A DNA stretch of 64,000 nt from JAGQVA01 sp041391725 (lineage in GTDB: Bacteria > Bacteroidota > Bacteroidia > J057), in the NCBI GenBank assembly GCA_041391725.1, contig JAWKNL010000005.1, positions 186,001-250,000 on the forward strand, given 5' to 3'. Positions 17,665-28,236 of this stretch are shown piece after piece (positions within the stretch are counted from its first letter, which is position 1; each line of letters starts with the position of its first letter). A model generated the notes under the pieces. It had not been told where the DNA came from. It saw only the letters and a program-made list of their open reading frames with translations, and searched no databases. Position numbers and translations under genes: made by a program.

Positions 17665-20600
17665 GTGAAAATTGAAGACATCCTGCATCTCTATCAGGCT
17701 GATAATCACCTGATTGATTTTTCTTCCCGGCTCAAAGAAGCTAAAGGCGAAAAGTTTCAGATCAAAGGCACGGCGGGTAGCCAGCCGGCTTTTTTGATTG
17801 CAGCGCTGTATCGCCTGGTTCACCGCAATATGGTGGTCATCCTCAATGACAAGGAAGAAGCCCTGTATTTTCACAATGACCTACAGGGACTCATGCCCCG
17901 AAAAGATATTTTCTTTTTTCCCGCATCCTACAAACGCCCCTATCAGATCGAGGAAGTTGATAATGCCAACGTGCTCCAGCGCGCAGAGGTGCTCAATGAA
18001 ATCAACCACACCCAATCGGGCCGGCAGATTATCATCACCTTTGCCGAGGCGCTGAATGAAAAAGTAGTCAACAAAAAATCACTGCAAAGCCACACCTTTG
18101 AAGTCATTCAGGGCGCCAGTCTGGGAATGGAGTTTATGGAAGAACTTCTGGACTCTTACGGATTTGAGCGGGAAGACTATGTGTATGAACCCGGGCAATT
18201 TGCCATCAGGGGCGGGATTCTAGATATATTCTCATTCGCCCATGACATGCCTTACCGGATTGAGTTTCTGGGAGATGAAATAGATACCATCCGCATATTT
18301 GACCCCGTGTCGCAGATTTCGGAGAAAAAAGTGAACCGCATCTCCCTCATTCCCAATATTCAGCGAAGCCTTCTTACTGAAGAACGTGTTTCCTTTCTCG
18401 ACTATATTTCGCCTTCCACGCTGATATTTTCGCGCAACCTTGATTTTGTCCAGACCGATCTCGACCGCATGTACCAGAAAGCGGAACAACACTACGCCCG
18501 GCTGGTAAAAGAAAGTGGCGGCGGCGCAGTCAGCAGCAGCCCTGAAACCCTGTATTTCTCCGGTGACGCTTTTTATAATGAAGTAACTGCTTTTCCGGTG
18601 GTCGAAATCTGCCAGACTCCGTTTTTTAAGAAACAGAATGAGGTACTGGAATGGAAAGGAAGCGCCCAGCCCGCATTTCACAAAGAATTTACCCTTCTGG
18701 CCGAACACCTGAAAAGCAATCATAAAGCAGGGGTAGGCAATTATGTGTTTTCTCCCAACGAAAAACAGATTACCCGCCTCGAAGAAATTTTTCAGGAAGT
18801 AGATAAAGCCGTAGTCTTTCATGGCATTGCAGGTGAATTTCACGAAGGATTTCTCGACCAGCACCTGAAAATCGCATGCTATACCGATCATCAGATTTTT
18901 GACAGATACCATCGTTTTAAGACAAAAACCAGCGCACAAAGATCTCAGGCACTTACGCTTAAACAACTGAGAGAGCTCAGCCCCGGCGATTATGTGGTTC
19001 ACGTCAATCACGGCATCGGGCGATTTGCCGGCCTGCACACCATTCAGGTGGGTGAACACATTCAGGAAGCTGTCAAAATTATCTACACCAACGGAGATGC
19101 CATTTTTGTCAATGTAAATGCACTCCATAAAGTCTCCAAATACTCCGGAAAAGAAGGTGCCGAACCCAAACTCAGCAAACTGGGAAGCGGCGCATGGGCG
19201 AAAGCCACGGCCAAAACCAAAAGCCGGATCAAGGAACTCGCCTACGACCTGGTTTCCCTGTATGCTAAGCGCAAGGTGCAGGAGGGTTTTGCCTTTCATC
19301 CCGATACCTATCTGCAGCGCGAACTGGAGGCTTCATTTATGTATGAAGATACTCCCGACCAGTTGAAGACGACCGAGGATGTAAAAAAAGACATGGAGCA
19401 ACCGCATCCGATGGACCGGCTGGTCTGCGGGGATGTGGGTTTTGGGAAAACAGAAATTGCCATACGCGCCGCCTTTAAGGCGGCGGCTGACGGAAAACAG
19501 ACTGCTGTTTTGGTTCCAACGACCATTCTGGCACTTCAGCATTACAAAACCTTTAAAGAGCGGCTCAAAGACATGCCGGTAAACGTGGACTACGTCAACC
19601 GGTTTAAATCCTCCAATCAGATAAAAGATACACTCGATGCCGTTGCTCAGGGAAAAACCGAAATTCTCATTGGCACGCACCGTCTTGTTTCCAAAGATGT
19701 GAAATTCAAAAACCTCGGACTGCTCATCATCGACGAAGAGCAGCGGTTTGGGGTGAATGTGAAGGATAAACTGAAAGTCATCCGTGAAACCGTAGATACC
19801 CTGACACTTACTGCTACGCCCATTCCCCGTACCCTTCAGTTTTCGCTCGCAGGTATCCGCGACCTTTCGGTGATTGCGACCCCGCCGCCCAACCGCCAGC
19901 CGATAGAAACGGTGGTGACGCCTTTTTCGCCAACCATTCTACGTGATGCGCTGGTATATGAACTAAAGCGCGGAGGGCAGGTATTTTTTATTCACCCCAG
20001 AGTAAAAGACATCACAGAAATCGCAGGCACGGTGAAGAAACTGGTGCCTGATGCGCGCATACGTGTGGCCCACGGGCAGATGGCGGGAGACGATCTGGAA
20101 GATGTGATGACAGCTTTTATTGAGGGTGCATTTGATATTCTTGTTTCGACCACCATCGTAGAGTCCGGGCTCGATATTCCCAATGCCAATACCATCATTA
20201 TCAATGAAGCCAACAACTACGGGCTGGCAGATCTGCATCAGATGCGGGGAAGGGTAGGGCGGTCAAACCGAAAGGCCTTTTGCTACCTCCTGGCTCCGCC
20301 AGAGATTGCCCTGACTCAGGATGCTCGCAAGCGCCTCAAAGCTATGGAAGAATTTTCAGATCTGGGCAGCGGGTTTCATATTGCCCTTCGCGACCTGGAT
20401 ATCAGGGGCGCGGGCGACCTGCTCGGCGCAGAGCAGAGCGGATTTATTTCCGAAATCGGCTACGACCTGTACCACAAGATTCTCGATGAAGCTGTAAGAG
20501 AACTGAAGGAAGAGCATTTTGCCGATCTGTTTGAGGAAGAAATCAGGAATAAAAAAGTAGTATGGGTGGAGGATTGTAAAATAGACCTTGACCTGGAAAT

Positions 20601-21075
20601 CCGTATTCCCGAATCGTATGTTCCCAGTATCCCTGAGCGGCTTCAGTTGTACCGTCGAATCGCTGCAGCAGAGACCGAGGAAGAACTTCAGGAAATCACA
20701 AAAGAAATGACCGACCGCTTTGGCCCTATGCCCCGGCAGGTAAAAGCGTTGTTTGATGCGACCCGTATCAGAGAAGCTGCCAGCAGGGTAGGGGTCGAAA
20801 GAGTCGTGTTAAAAAATGATAAGCTGAGATTGTTTTTTGTGTCCAATCAGGACTCCCCTTTTTTCCAGTCCCGCGTCTTTGGAAAAGTAATTGACTATGT
20901 CCAGACATTTACGGCCAAAGTAGCCCTGAAAGAAAGTGAGAAGTTCCTTTCGCTGGTCTATGAAAAAGTAAAAGATATAGAATCAGTATTGGATAAAATC
21001 AATGATCTGGTACGGTTTGTGCAGTTTGAGAGTGTTGAAAATACGTCGGGGGATACCATTGAGTCCGGCAAATGA
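17665..21075 (+). CDS. mfd: Transcription-repair coupling factor Mfd
   Basis: I start at the GTG at 17665 (VKIEDILHLYQ), with AAAGGA 9 bases before it. A TTG at 17590 in the same frame would add 25 residues overlapping the promoter. The 1136-residue product has all Mfd parts: a UvrB-like N-terminal module (about 30-340), the RNA-polymerase-interacting CarD-like domain (about 440-515; LSPGDYVVHVNHGIGRFAGL), a RecG-like translocase with Walker A GDVGFGKTE (589-597) and DEEQ (690-693), the RVGRSNRKAFCYLL motif VI region, and the TRCF C-terminal domain. It removes stalled RNA polymerase and recruits UvrA. The frame is intact throughout. Confidence 0.97.
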   Translation: MKIEDILHLYQADNHLIDFSSRLKEAKGEKFQIKGTAGSQPAFLIAALYRLVHRNMVVILNDKEEALYFHNDLQGLMPRKDIFFFPASYKRPYQIEEVDNANVLQRAEVLNEINHTQSGRQIIITFAEALNEKVVNKKSLQSHTFEVIQGASLGMEFMEELLDSYGFEREDYVYEPGQFAIRGGILDIFSFAHDMPYRIEFLGDEIDTIRIFDPVSQISEKKVNRISLIPNIQRSLLTEERVSFLDYISPSTLIFSRNLDFVQTDLDRMYQKAEQHYARLVKESGGGAVSSSPETLYFSGDAFYNEVTAFPVVEICQTPFFKKQNEVLEWKGSAQPAFHKEFTLLAEHLKSNHKAGVGNYVFSPNEKQITRLEEIFQEVDKAVVFHGIAGEFHEGFLDQHLKIACYTDHQIFDRYHRFKTKTSAQRSQALTLKQLRELSPGDYVVHVNHGIGRFAGLHTIQVGEHIQEAVKIIYTNGDAIFVNVNALHKVSKYSGKEGAEPKLSKLGSGAWAKATAKTKSRIKELAYDLVSLYAKRKVQEGFAFHPDTYLQRELEASFMYEDTPDQLKTTEDVKKDMEQPHPMDRLVCGDVGFGKTEIAIRAAFKAAADGKQTAVLVPTTILALQHYKTFKERLKDMPVNVDYVNRFKSSNQIKDTLDAVAQGKTEILIGTHRLVSKDVKFKNLGLLIIDEEQRFGVNVKDKLKVIRETVDTLTLTATPIPRTLQFSLAGIRDLSVIATPPPNRQPIETVVTPFSPTILRDALVYELKRGGQVFFIHPRVKDITEIAGTVKKLVPDARIRVAHGQMAGDDLEDVMTAFIEGAFDILVSTTIVESGLDIPNANTIIINEANNYGLADLHQMRGRVGRSNRKAFCYLLAPPEIALTQDARKRLKAMEEFSDLGSGFHIALRDLDIRGAGDLLGAEQSGFISEIGYDLYHKILDEAVRELKEEHFADLFEEEIRNKKVVWVEDCKIDLDLEIRIPESYVPSIPERLQLYRRIAAAETEEELQEITKEMTDRFGPMPRQVKALFDATRIREAASRVGVERVVLKNDKLRLFFVSNQDSPFFQSRVFGKVIDYVQTFTAKVALKESEKFLSLVYEKVKDIESVLDKINDLVRFVQFESVENTSGDTIESGK

Positions 21076-21238
21076 ATAAATCAGGTAATTGATATTTATA
21101 AATTTGATTTTTTCTGAAAGGTGTAATAAAAATGATTTTTGTCATTTGTTTCCTCTCCCGGTTCTGGTAGTATTGCCATGTGAATTAAATCCCATTTTTA
21201 TTCCCATCTGAATTTGAATACGCGACAGACATTTTTCC

Positions 21239-23740
21239 ATGAACCATAGGTTTACCAAAGCTTACTTGTTTCTGTCCCTTGCTTTTGCCCTGTTGTTTTC
21301 TCAAAATCTTCAAAGTCAGTCCTTTACCGAAAGCACACTTTCGGGTACTATCGGAGTTGAACCTACGGTTTTGAAATTTGGCCCTGATGGCCGCCTGTAC
21401 ATTTCCCAGCAAAAATGGCCGCATTCACGTTCATGAAGTAGTCCGCAATGCTGCCAATGATTATTCAGTTGTACTGCCCAATCGAGACGATTGACCTGAT
21501 CATGAATATCTCAACCATGACGATGACGGAACCCTCAATCCTACCGAAAATACCCGCAACTGACCGATAAGCTGGTCTCAGGCACGGCATCGAATCCGGT
21601 GATATATGTGTCTTTCCGATCTCCGATCGGGGCATATGCCCTTCGGGCGACCTCAATCTTGACACCAATTCGCATATTTTCCGCCTTACCTGGAATGGGA
21701 GTGCCTGGGGAAAAGGTGGACCTGGCGCGCGGGCTTCCCCGGATCAGAAGAAAATCACGCCACCAATGGCCTTGCCATGCGGGGCGATACGCTTTTTGTC
21801 TCAATCGGCGGTTTTACCAATGCCGGCGGCCCGTCCAACTATTTTGCCAAAACCAATGAGTATGCCTATAGTTCTGCCATTGTCAGAATGAGTCTCTCCG
21901 CGCTCGATGCGCTTCCCACGCAGACCGACGCGCAGGGGCAGGATTATAAATACAATTTGCCTACCGTTGATGACCCCGACCGCGCCAACGTCAGTGCAAC
22001 CGCAGGTTATACCGACGCCAATGATCCTTTTGGTGGAAATGACGGACTCAACCAGGCCAAAATTGATCCGGCTGGCCCGGTACAGGTGTATGCCACCGGG
22101 CTTCGCAACTGCTATGACATTGTCATCACCAACGCCGGGTATATGTTTACCACCGACAATGGCGCCAATGGTGGCTTTGGCGGTTACCCGGTCGGAGAAG
22201 GGCCTCCGGTCGCCGGGGTTTCCAGTGTAACGAATGATTATGACCCGACAGAATCTGGTTCAGTAAATAACAAAAATAGTCTCCATTATGTGACGGGGCC
22301 GGGTTATTACGGCGGCCATCCCAACCCAATCCGGGCAAACCCCGCAGGCGCAGGTCTATATACCAATGGCGTATTTCGCACCAGTACCGCAGGACCCAAT
22401 CCACTTCCTGCCGACTGGCCTCCGGTGCCTGTGGGTATGGCAGATCCGCGAGAGGGTGATTTCCTTATGCCGGATGTAGAAAACGGCGATTTATTGTCGT
22501 TTAACCTCTCCACCAATGGCATGGCTGAATATAAGGCAACCAATTTTGGTGGCCTGATTACCGGCGACCTGATCTGTGTCAGTTATAATAAAAAGGTTTA
22601 CCGGATCAACCTGAATGCAACCGGTAAGGCCGTTACAGGGGGAGCGATCATTATGATATCCAACGCTGGCGATAAACCATTGGGCATAGATACCCAGGAT
22701 GACAGTGGAGATTTTGCAGGTACCATCTGGATTACCAATCACGGAGACGGCAAAATCAAGGTGTATGAGCCTTCTGACTATTGTCAGGGCACGGGTGCGG
22801 CGTCTCAGGTAGTATTTGATCCCTCCGGCAGTGGCAATATCGACGCAACAACCGATGCTTCCGGTTCCATTCAGATTACCAACAACAGTCCGGCAGGAAT
22901 GAAAATCGAAAAAGTAGTCATTGACCTGAGTACCGGTATGCTGCAGGATATGGTATTTGATCCCAACGGAACTGCCGGGGACAATTTTGCCAAGACCTTT
23001 ACGCCTGATGCTGGTGCTGCTACTACCGGTTATTCCTCCTTCAACTTTATCTCTCCGCATGACAATGGGTATGATGCAGTAGAAATCTTTTTTACCCATT
23101 TTGATCCGGGAGAAACGTTTACTTTCTCGGCAGACATAGATCCTACGACCATCCAGGGAACCATTACACCCGGGCCCAATAATTCTTCCTATGTCTCAGG
23201 ACTGGAGCTTACGGGGGCTTCGGTTACGGTATATTACAGCGGATGTGCTGAGCATACCACGCAGATTTTTGCTATTCCCGGTGATGTGGAGGGCGAAAAA
23301 CTGTGTGCAGGAACGCACCCCACGCCCGGACTTACGATGGTCGGACTATCAAGACCGGATGTGACCGTATTTGCCATCTTCTCAAACAGCCAGAGTATCA
23401 GGACCTGCCGGAGCAACGGTAAAACTGCTACACGGTAGCTGAGAACGCCGGGTATATCTCCGGCGCAGGATTTGACCTTGATCCCTATGAAGCCAACCAA
23501 AGTCTCGTTAATACCAATGTCGCCACAGCCCGTTATAGGTGGTGGAGGAACCGTGGATATTCCCGTTACCCTTACCCTCAGGATGTGTTTTCGGGATACA
23601 ACCACATTATTGCGGTGATAGAAAGCGGCGGATGTTACAGCCTGCTTCCGCAGTGGCGGGTAAAATTATGTGAAATTCACCTATCCCTGCACTCGAATAT
23701 ACCCTGCATATCGGCTTCTTGGGGCATGCTGGCGACACCC
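21239..23740 (+). pseudogene. Secreted beta-propeller (sugar-dehydrogenase-like) protein, multiply frameshifted
   Basis: The ATG at 21239 opens a signal peptide (AYLFLSLAFALLFSQNLQSQS) and a propeller start (EPTVLKFGPDGRLYISQ). The frame breaks at about 21412, where one A too many in a run of five shifts it, and at least four more times before 21777, yet the conceptual product can be followed through all shifts (HVHEVV, NHDDDGTLNPTENT, LTDKLVSGTASNPVIYV, SGDLNLDTNSHIFRLTW). From 21777 to about 23400 the frame is clean (MRGDTLFVSIGGFTNAGG; AGPVQVYATGLRNCYDIV; GTIWITNHGDGKIKVY), then breaks again. The fold is that of secreted PQQ/NHL-type soluble dehydrogenases. Genuine pseudogene and uncorrected sequence are both possible. 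Confidence 0.6.
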
Positions 23741-23741
23741 G

Positions 23742-24492
23742 ATGCGCAAACATTTCCTATCGGCTTTTAATGATACGTCTGTATTCTCGGTTGAAAATTC
23801 GGTCATTCAGCTGCGCTGGGACAGACCATTAATCTGAAAGTAATCAACCACGATACAGAGCCACATAATTTTCAGGTGCTGCGGGGACAAACCCTTAGTG
23901 CCGCAGCGATTGCTTGGCGATTCTGCTACGTATTCGTTTTCCTATGGAACAGAGGGCGTTTTTACATTTTTTACGACAATCTTTCCGGGCAGGACAACAG
24001 TTATATGGGGCTCGCCGGGCTGATAGATGTGCAGTTGTATTCGGGAAAACGTGGTTTACTGGAGATATCCGCGAACATGAAAGCATGTGGAACTTTGTGT
24101 TGAATACCGGCGGAACAGTCAATTGTCACGACTATGAGCCGGACTACTTTACCGTAAATGGAAAAAGTTATCCCGATCTTCAGGCCGATACCACGGCGAT
24201 TATCAAAGCCAATGTGGGACAGACCATTCGCCTGGTGATCAGCAATACCGGCCTTCACAAACACTCGATTCACTTCCATGGATACCATCTTGAAATTCTC
24301 TATTCCACCAAATTTCCCGCTCATGTGGGAAGAGTAAAAGATTCATTTCCTATTGATCCTTATGAAAGCCTGATTCTGGAGCTTACCCCTGAAAAGCCGG
24401 GTACCTTTCCGGTTCACGACCACAATCTGGTGGCGGTTACCGGCGCCGGAGAATATCCCAACGGAATGATAGGCTTCATCACAATACAGTAA
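23742..24492 (+). pseudogene. Cupredoxin/multicopper-oxidase-like protein, frameshifted 5' half
   Basis: Several frames must be joined. They begin at an ATG at 23742 (SAFNDTSVFSVENSVIQL), then QTINLKVINHDTEPHNFQV, GDSATYSFSYGTEGVFTF, DNSYMGLAGLIDVQLYSG and WFTGDIREHESMW. From about 24090 the frame is clean to the TAA at 24490: PDYFTVNGKSYPD, then HKHSIHFHGYHLEIL and PVHDHNLVAVTGAGEYPNGM. The HxxHxHGYH and HDHN segments are copper-site motifs of multicopper oxidases. It ends 4 bp before the intact multicopper oxidase gene, so both were one operon. At least four indels fall within 350 bp. Confidence 0.6.
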
Positions 24493-24496
24493 ATCC

Positions 24497-26530
24497 ATGT
24501 TTCGAAAACATATTTCTTTCCTTCTTCTGCTCATTCTTTACTTTTCTCAGGGTTTTGCCCAAACTATGAAAACCTTCGACCTCGTGGCCCGGCAATCTGG
24601 CACTGCCATTATGTGGGATGGCACGTCCGTGGATTTGTGGGGTTTTAAGGAAGGTCTCGGAGGAAATGTAAACCTCCCAAGTCCCCTACTGGTTATCAAT
24701 GAAGGCGATTCTGTTACGCTCAACGTAATCAACCAGTCTTCCATGCCGCACACTATTCACTTGCATGGACTGGATGTATCTCAGGCCAACGACGGCGTCG
24801 GCGCAACTTCATTTGATATCCCACCTGTCATGGGCACGGGAACCTATAAGTTCAAAGCTACCCATGCCGGAACATTTATTTATCACTGCCACGTCGAAAC
24901 GGTCATTCACCTCCAACTGGGTATGTATGGCGGAGTAGTGGTAAAAGCCGCCGGTGGTGCCAATAATGCATGGACTGGCGGGCCTGCCTTTGACAGCGAC
25001 TATACCTGGGTCATTTCGGATGTTGATACTTCCTGGCACACCAATATTCCTATGAACGGATCGGTGCCCGGCTTTGATCCTCAGTATTTTCTGGTCAACG
25101 GAAAATCGAAACAACAACTCAACGATACCACGGTCTCCATTACGGCGGATGTCGGAGATAAGGTTTACCTCCGTATGATCAATATTGGTTATACCCGCAA
25201 TCGGGTCATTTTCCCGGCTGCACTCAGTGCCGAAATTCTTTCATCTGACGGGCGCCCGCTGCCGGTATCAGAAGTTACCGACACGGTCGATATTTATCCC
25301 GGTGAGCGGTATTCGGTGATGCTTGATTTTGCCTCAGCAGTGACCGATAGCATTCTGGTCGAATACTACAATATGTACGACAACAATGTATTGTTCACCA
25401 ACCGGGTTCCGCTGGGTGCAACTCCGCCTCCCCCTCCTGCTACGGTCAAGTATGATCAGCTCGACGATTTTGGCGATTTTACTACCAAATCATGGGGAAG
25501 CGGTGGTCCCAACCCCAATCCGCCTGCCAATGTGTACAGCGGTGGCCCTGCTGGTTCTGGTGATGCCTATCTTGAGGTCACTTCCAATGGCAGCGGCGGA
25601 GCGGGTGCCAAGCTCGTGGCTTTTAATACGGCACACTGGGCGGGTGATTATATTGGTGAAGGGATTAAAACCCTTCGTATGAACGTAAACAATTTTTCGG
25701 GCCCCAACGTCAATCTTCGGCTTCGGTTTGACGGCCCGGGCGGCACATTTCTTTCGGTAAACCCGGTACAGGTGACCGCCGGTTCGGGCTGGCAGTCGGT
25801 GATTTTTCCAATAGAAGCAGCTGATCTTACGGGAGGTGCTGATTATACCGCCACGATGAGTGAGGTATCCAATGTGTGGATTTACAATAGCGCGGGAGCA
25901 ATTTTCCCAGGCCCGGTGACTTCTTCTGTCATGGGCATTGACAATATTCTTGCCACGGGACCGGCAACAGGTTTCCCGGTGGAGTGGCTTGCTTTTAATG
26001 CGCGGCCCAGGGGCAGTAGTGTCGAACTGACCTGGACTACCGGTATCGAACAAAACAACCGGGGGTTTGAGGTAGAATTGTCCACCGGGGATATATTCAA
26101 CGACTTTTCAACCATTGGCTTTGTTGAGGGAAAGGGCAATTCTGACAAACGCTCCGACTATTCCTTCCTTACTGATCCTCTTCCGCCGGGCGGTTATCAG
26201 TTCAGAATCAGACAGGTGGACTTTGACGGTAAATTTTCTTACAGCAATATCGCTTCGGTAGTGCTCAATGGCCAGTCTATGGCTTCTGTTTACCCCAATC
26301 CGGTGGTTGATAATGGCGCACAACTGAATGTGAATCTTGCCAAAGAAGAGAAAGTAACTGTGGATATCCTCGATATCTATGGAAGGCATATAGAAACCAT
26401 CGTCTCGGGTAAACTGGGCAACAATACCCTTTACCTCGACCTCGAAGAATACCTCGATGGAATGTACATTTGCCAGATAACTACCAAAACCGGCAAAATG
26501 ACCGTGAAGTTTATGGTTTTGAGGGGATAA
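24497..26530 (+). CDS. Multicopper oxidase with T9SS sorting domain
   Basis: 677 residues. A signal peptide (HISFLLLLILYFSQGFAQ) precedes a cupredoxin domain with the copper ligands HTIHLHG (His85, His88, His90) and HAGTFIYHCHVETVIHLQLGM (His130, Cys131, His132, His138, Met143), i.e. type 1 and type 2/3 sites. A second cupredoxin-like domain (about 165-310; DPQYFLVNGKSKQQLND) follows. Then comes an inserted carbohydrate-binding-like beta domain (about 320-490), a linker domain (WTTGIEQNNRGFEVELS) common in T9SS cargo, and the sorting domain from VYPNPVVDNG. It should be an extracellular copper enzyme. It follows the broken cupredoxin gene by 4 bp and its 3' end overlaps that of cusB by 20 bp. 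Confidence 0.92.
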   Translation: MFRKHISFLLLLILYFSQGFAQTMKTFDLVARQSGTAIMWDGTSVDLWGFKEGLGGNVNLPSPLLVINEGDSVTLNVINQSSMPHTIHLHGLDVSQANDGVGATSFDIPPVMGTGTYKFKATHAGTFIYHCHVETVIHLQLGMYGGVVVKAAGGANNAWTGGPAFDSDYTWVISDVDTSWHTNIPMNGSVPGFDPQYFLVNGKSKQQLNDTTVSITADVGDKVYLRMINIGYTRNRVIFPAALSAEILSSDGRPLPVSEVTDTVDIYPGERYSVMLDFASAVTDSILVEYYNMYDNNVLFTNRVPLGATPPPPPATVKYDQLDDFGDFTTKSWGSGGPNPNPPANVYSGGPAGSGDAYLEVTSNGSGGAGAKLVAFNTAHWAGDYIGEGIKTLRMNVNNFSGPNVNLRLRFDGPGGTFLSVNPVQVTAGSGWQSVIFPIEAADLTGGADYTATMSEVSNVWIYNSAGAIFPGPVTSSVMGIDNILATGPATGFPVEWLAFNARPRGSSVELTWTTGIEQNNRGFEVELSTGDIFNDFSTIGFVEGKGNSDKRSDYSFLTDPLPPGGYQFRIRQVDFDGKFSYSNIASVVLNGQSMASVYPNPVVDNGAQLNVNLAKEEKVTVDILDIYGRHIETIVSGKLGNNTLYLDLEEYLDGMYICQITTKTGKMTVKFMVLRG

Positions 26531-28235
26531 ATGTATGTTTGACCACCCCGCAGCGGAGCATTTTGTCGCCGAAGTAGGGGTTGAGAATGGGTTCTGATTC
26601 ACTGAGCCAGCCCGCCCCGGTATTGTTAAATGCCATCGGGCAATAATCCTGGTAAACAGTGATTTCTGCGACAGGGAAGTTTCTGATCAGTTGGATAAAA
26701 GCATTGGATATTTCAAAAAATGCTTCCCGCTGAACGGAAACTTCCTTTTTTTCTGCCATGATCTTTTCGCTACCCATTGTGATTTTGTGAGATAGATTCT
26801 GCCATTTTTGTTTATCCTCCCCCGAAAGTCCGTTTGAAGCTACCGCAGTTACGGCTTGTTTCAGTGGCATCGCAGCCTCTGATGCTTTTTCCGGGTCAGT
26901 GGCCACGAGTGCGTTTTTCAGTTCAAAATACGCCTGAAACAGCGGTATCAGTTGTTTGCTGAAATCATGCGGCACAGATTCACCTTTCTTTTCCTCCCCA
27001 TGCATATCCATTACTTTTGCCGGAGGGTGCATCATGCTGTATTTTCCTGCCAGTTGGGCTGCTGCATCAATTTTAAATGCACCGTTTACCACCACCTGTT
27101 CTCCTTCTTTTAATCCCTGGAGAATCACATATTCTTCTCCCAGATCGGGGCCGAGGATAATTTCTCTTATCTGAAACAATGGTGGCGAAACTTCCGGAAC
27201 CTGTACATACACCAGCGATCGTTTTCCTGTCCACAATACAGCCGTTTTGGGTACGACCAGTTGTGTCGCGTCTCCTTTGCCCGAGGCTTGAATTTTACCA
27301 TAAGCATACATTTCGGGCTTTAGGACATGCCCGGGATTGGCTACTTCCACTCTGACGCTTAGCGTCCGGGAAGCGGGATTGACGATAGGGTCGATAAAGC
27401 TGATTTTTCCGGTAAATGTTTTTCCCGGCACGGAGGGAATGGTAAATGAAACGGCGTTTCCCAGCCTTAGCCAGGGTACGTCTTCTTCGTAGGCATCAAA
27501 CAAAACCCAGATGCGGCTGAGGTCGGCAATTTCGTAAAGGGAAGTACTTTCGCCTACATATTGCCCTTCGGTAGCGTTGCGCCTGATGATGGTTCCTGAG
27601 ACTGGAGATATGACCTGCAGATTTCTGATGATAGGTTTTCCTTCTTCTATACCGTCAATGGTCTCTTCGGAAATATTCCACCTTCTGAGTTTGTTGCGGG
27701 CAGTGATATAAACTGCGGGGTTCATTTTGCGCAGGCTGGTGGCATCAAAAAACTCCGTTTGAGCGGCAATCAGTTCGGGCGAATACAAATCTGCCAGGGT
27801 ATCGCCTTTATTCACAAAAGCGCCTGTATAGCTGACCCGAAGCCGGTCAATCCGGCCCGAATAGCGTGCGCTGACCTGAAATGTCTGCCGCTCGTCGGGG
27901 ACGAGTCTTCCCTGAAGCAGGATTTCCTTTTCGACTTTGCCTTTCACAACCGGAGTTGACCGGATCATCGCCATTCGGGCGGCTGATTCGGAGAGGGAAA
28001 GCGAAAGCGAATCGGTGGTTTCATTTCCGTTCATCGGTACGAGATCCATTCCACACAGTGGACAGGGAACCGGCTCCGGCAGGCGTATTTCAGGGTGCAT
28101 GGAGCATGTCCAGATGACATCTTCCTGCTCAGCGGGTTTTTCGTCGTGGTCGTGTGATTGCCCGCCAAATATCAGCCAGCCGAGAAACAGTCCGGCGAAG
28201 ATATAGAGCAGGGGGAGAAATTTTTTTATTTCCAT
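26511..28235 (-). CDS. cusB: CusB-type heavy-metal efflux adaptor with metal-binding N-terminus and DUF3347 tail
   Basis: 574 residues, anchored by one helix (residues 8-24). A heavy-metal-binding domain follows (WTCSMHPEI ... CPLCGMDLVPM; Cys44, His47, Cys58, Cys61). The membrane-fusion core has the barrel-sandwich strands VSARYSGRIDRLRVSYTG and VISPVSGTIIRRNATEGQYV and the beta-barrel EMYAYGKIQASG. The C-terminal 150 residues (LFQAYFELKNALVATDPEKA, then VYQDYCPMAFNNTGAGWL) are a DUF3347 domain, often attached to CusB in Bacteroidota and likely to bind copper. It links the RND pump CusA to an outer-membrane channel. It lies 1 bp after cusA in the same operon. Confidence 0.93.
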   Translation of the reverse strand: MEIKKFLPLLYIFAGLFLGWLIFGGQSHDHDEKPAEQEDVIWTCSMHPEIRLPEPVPCPLCGMDLVPMNGNETTDSLSLSLSESAARMAMIRSTPVVKGKVEKEILLQGRLVPDERQTFQVSARYSGRIDRLRVSYTGAFVNKGDTLADLYSPELIAAQTEFFDATSLRKMNPAVYITARNKLRRWNISEETIDGIEEGKPIIRNLQVISPVSGTIIRRNATEGQYVGESTSLYEIADLSRIWVLFDAYEEDVPWLRLGNAVSFTIPSVPGKTFTGKISFIDPIVNPASRTLSVRVEVANPGHVLKPEMYAYGKIQASGKGDATQLVVPKTAVLWTGKRSLVYVQVPEVSPPLFQIREIILGPDLGEEYVILQGLKEGEQVVVNGAFKIDAAAQLAGKYSMMHPPAKVMDMHGEEKKGESVPHDFSKQLIPLFQAYFELKNALVATDPEKASEAAMPLKQAVTAVASNGLSGEDKQKWQNLSHKITMGSEKIMAEKKEVSVQREAFFEISNAFIQLIRNFPVAEITVYQDYCPMAFNNTGAGWLSESEPILNPYFGDKMLRCGVVKHTFIPSKP

Positions 28236-28236
28236 A

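Noticed and set aside
18232..19299. 355-codon minus-strand frame inside mfd
   Set aside because: It lies wholly within a conserved essential gene on the other strand and its translation resembles no protein.
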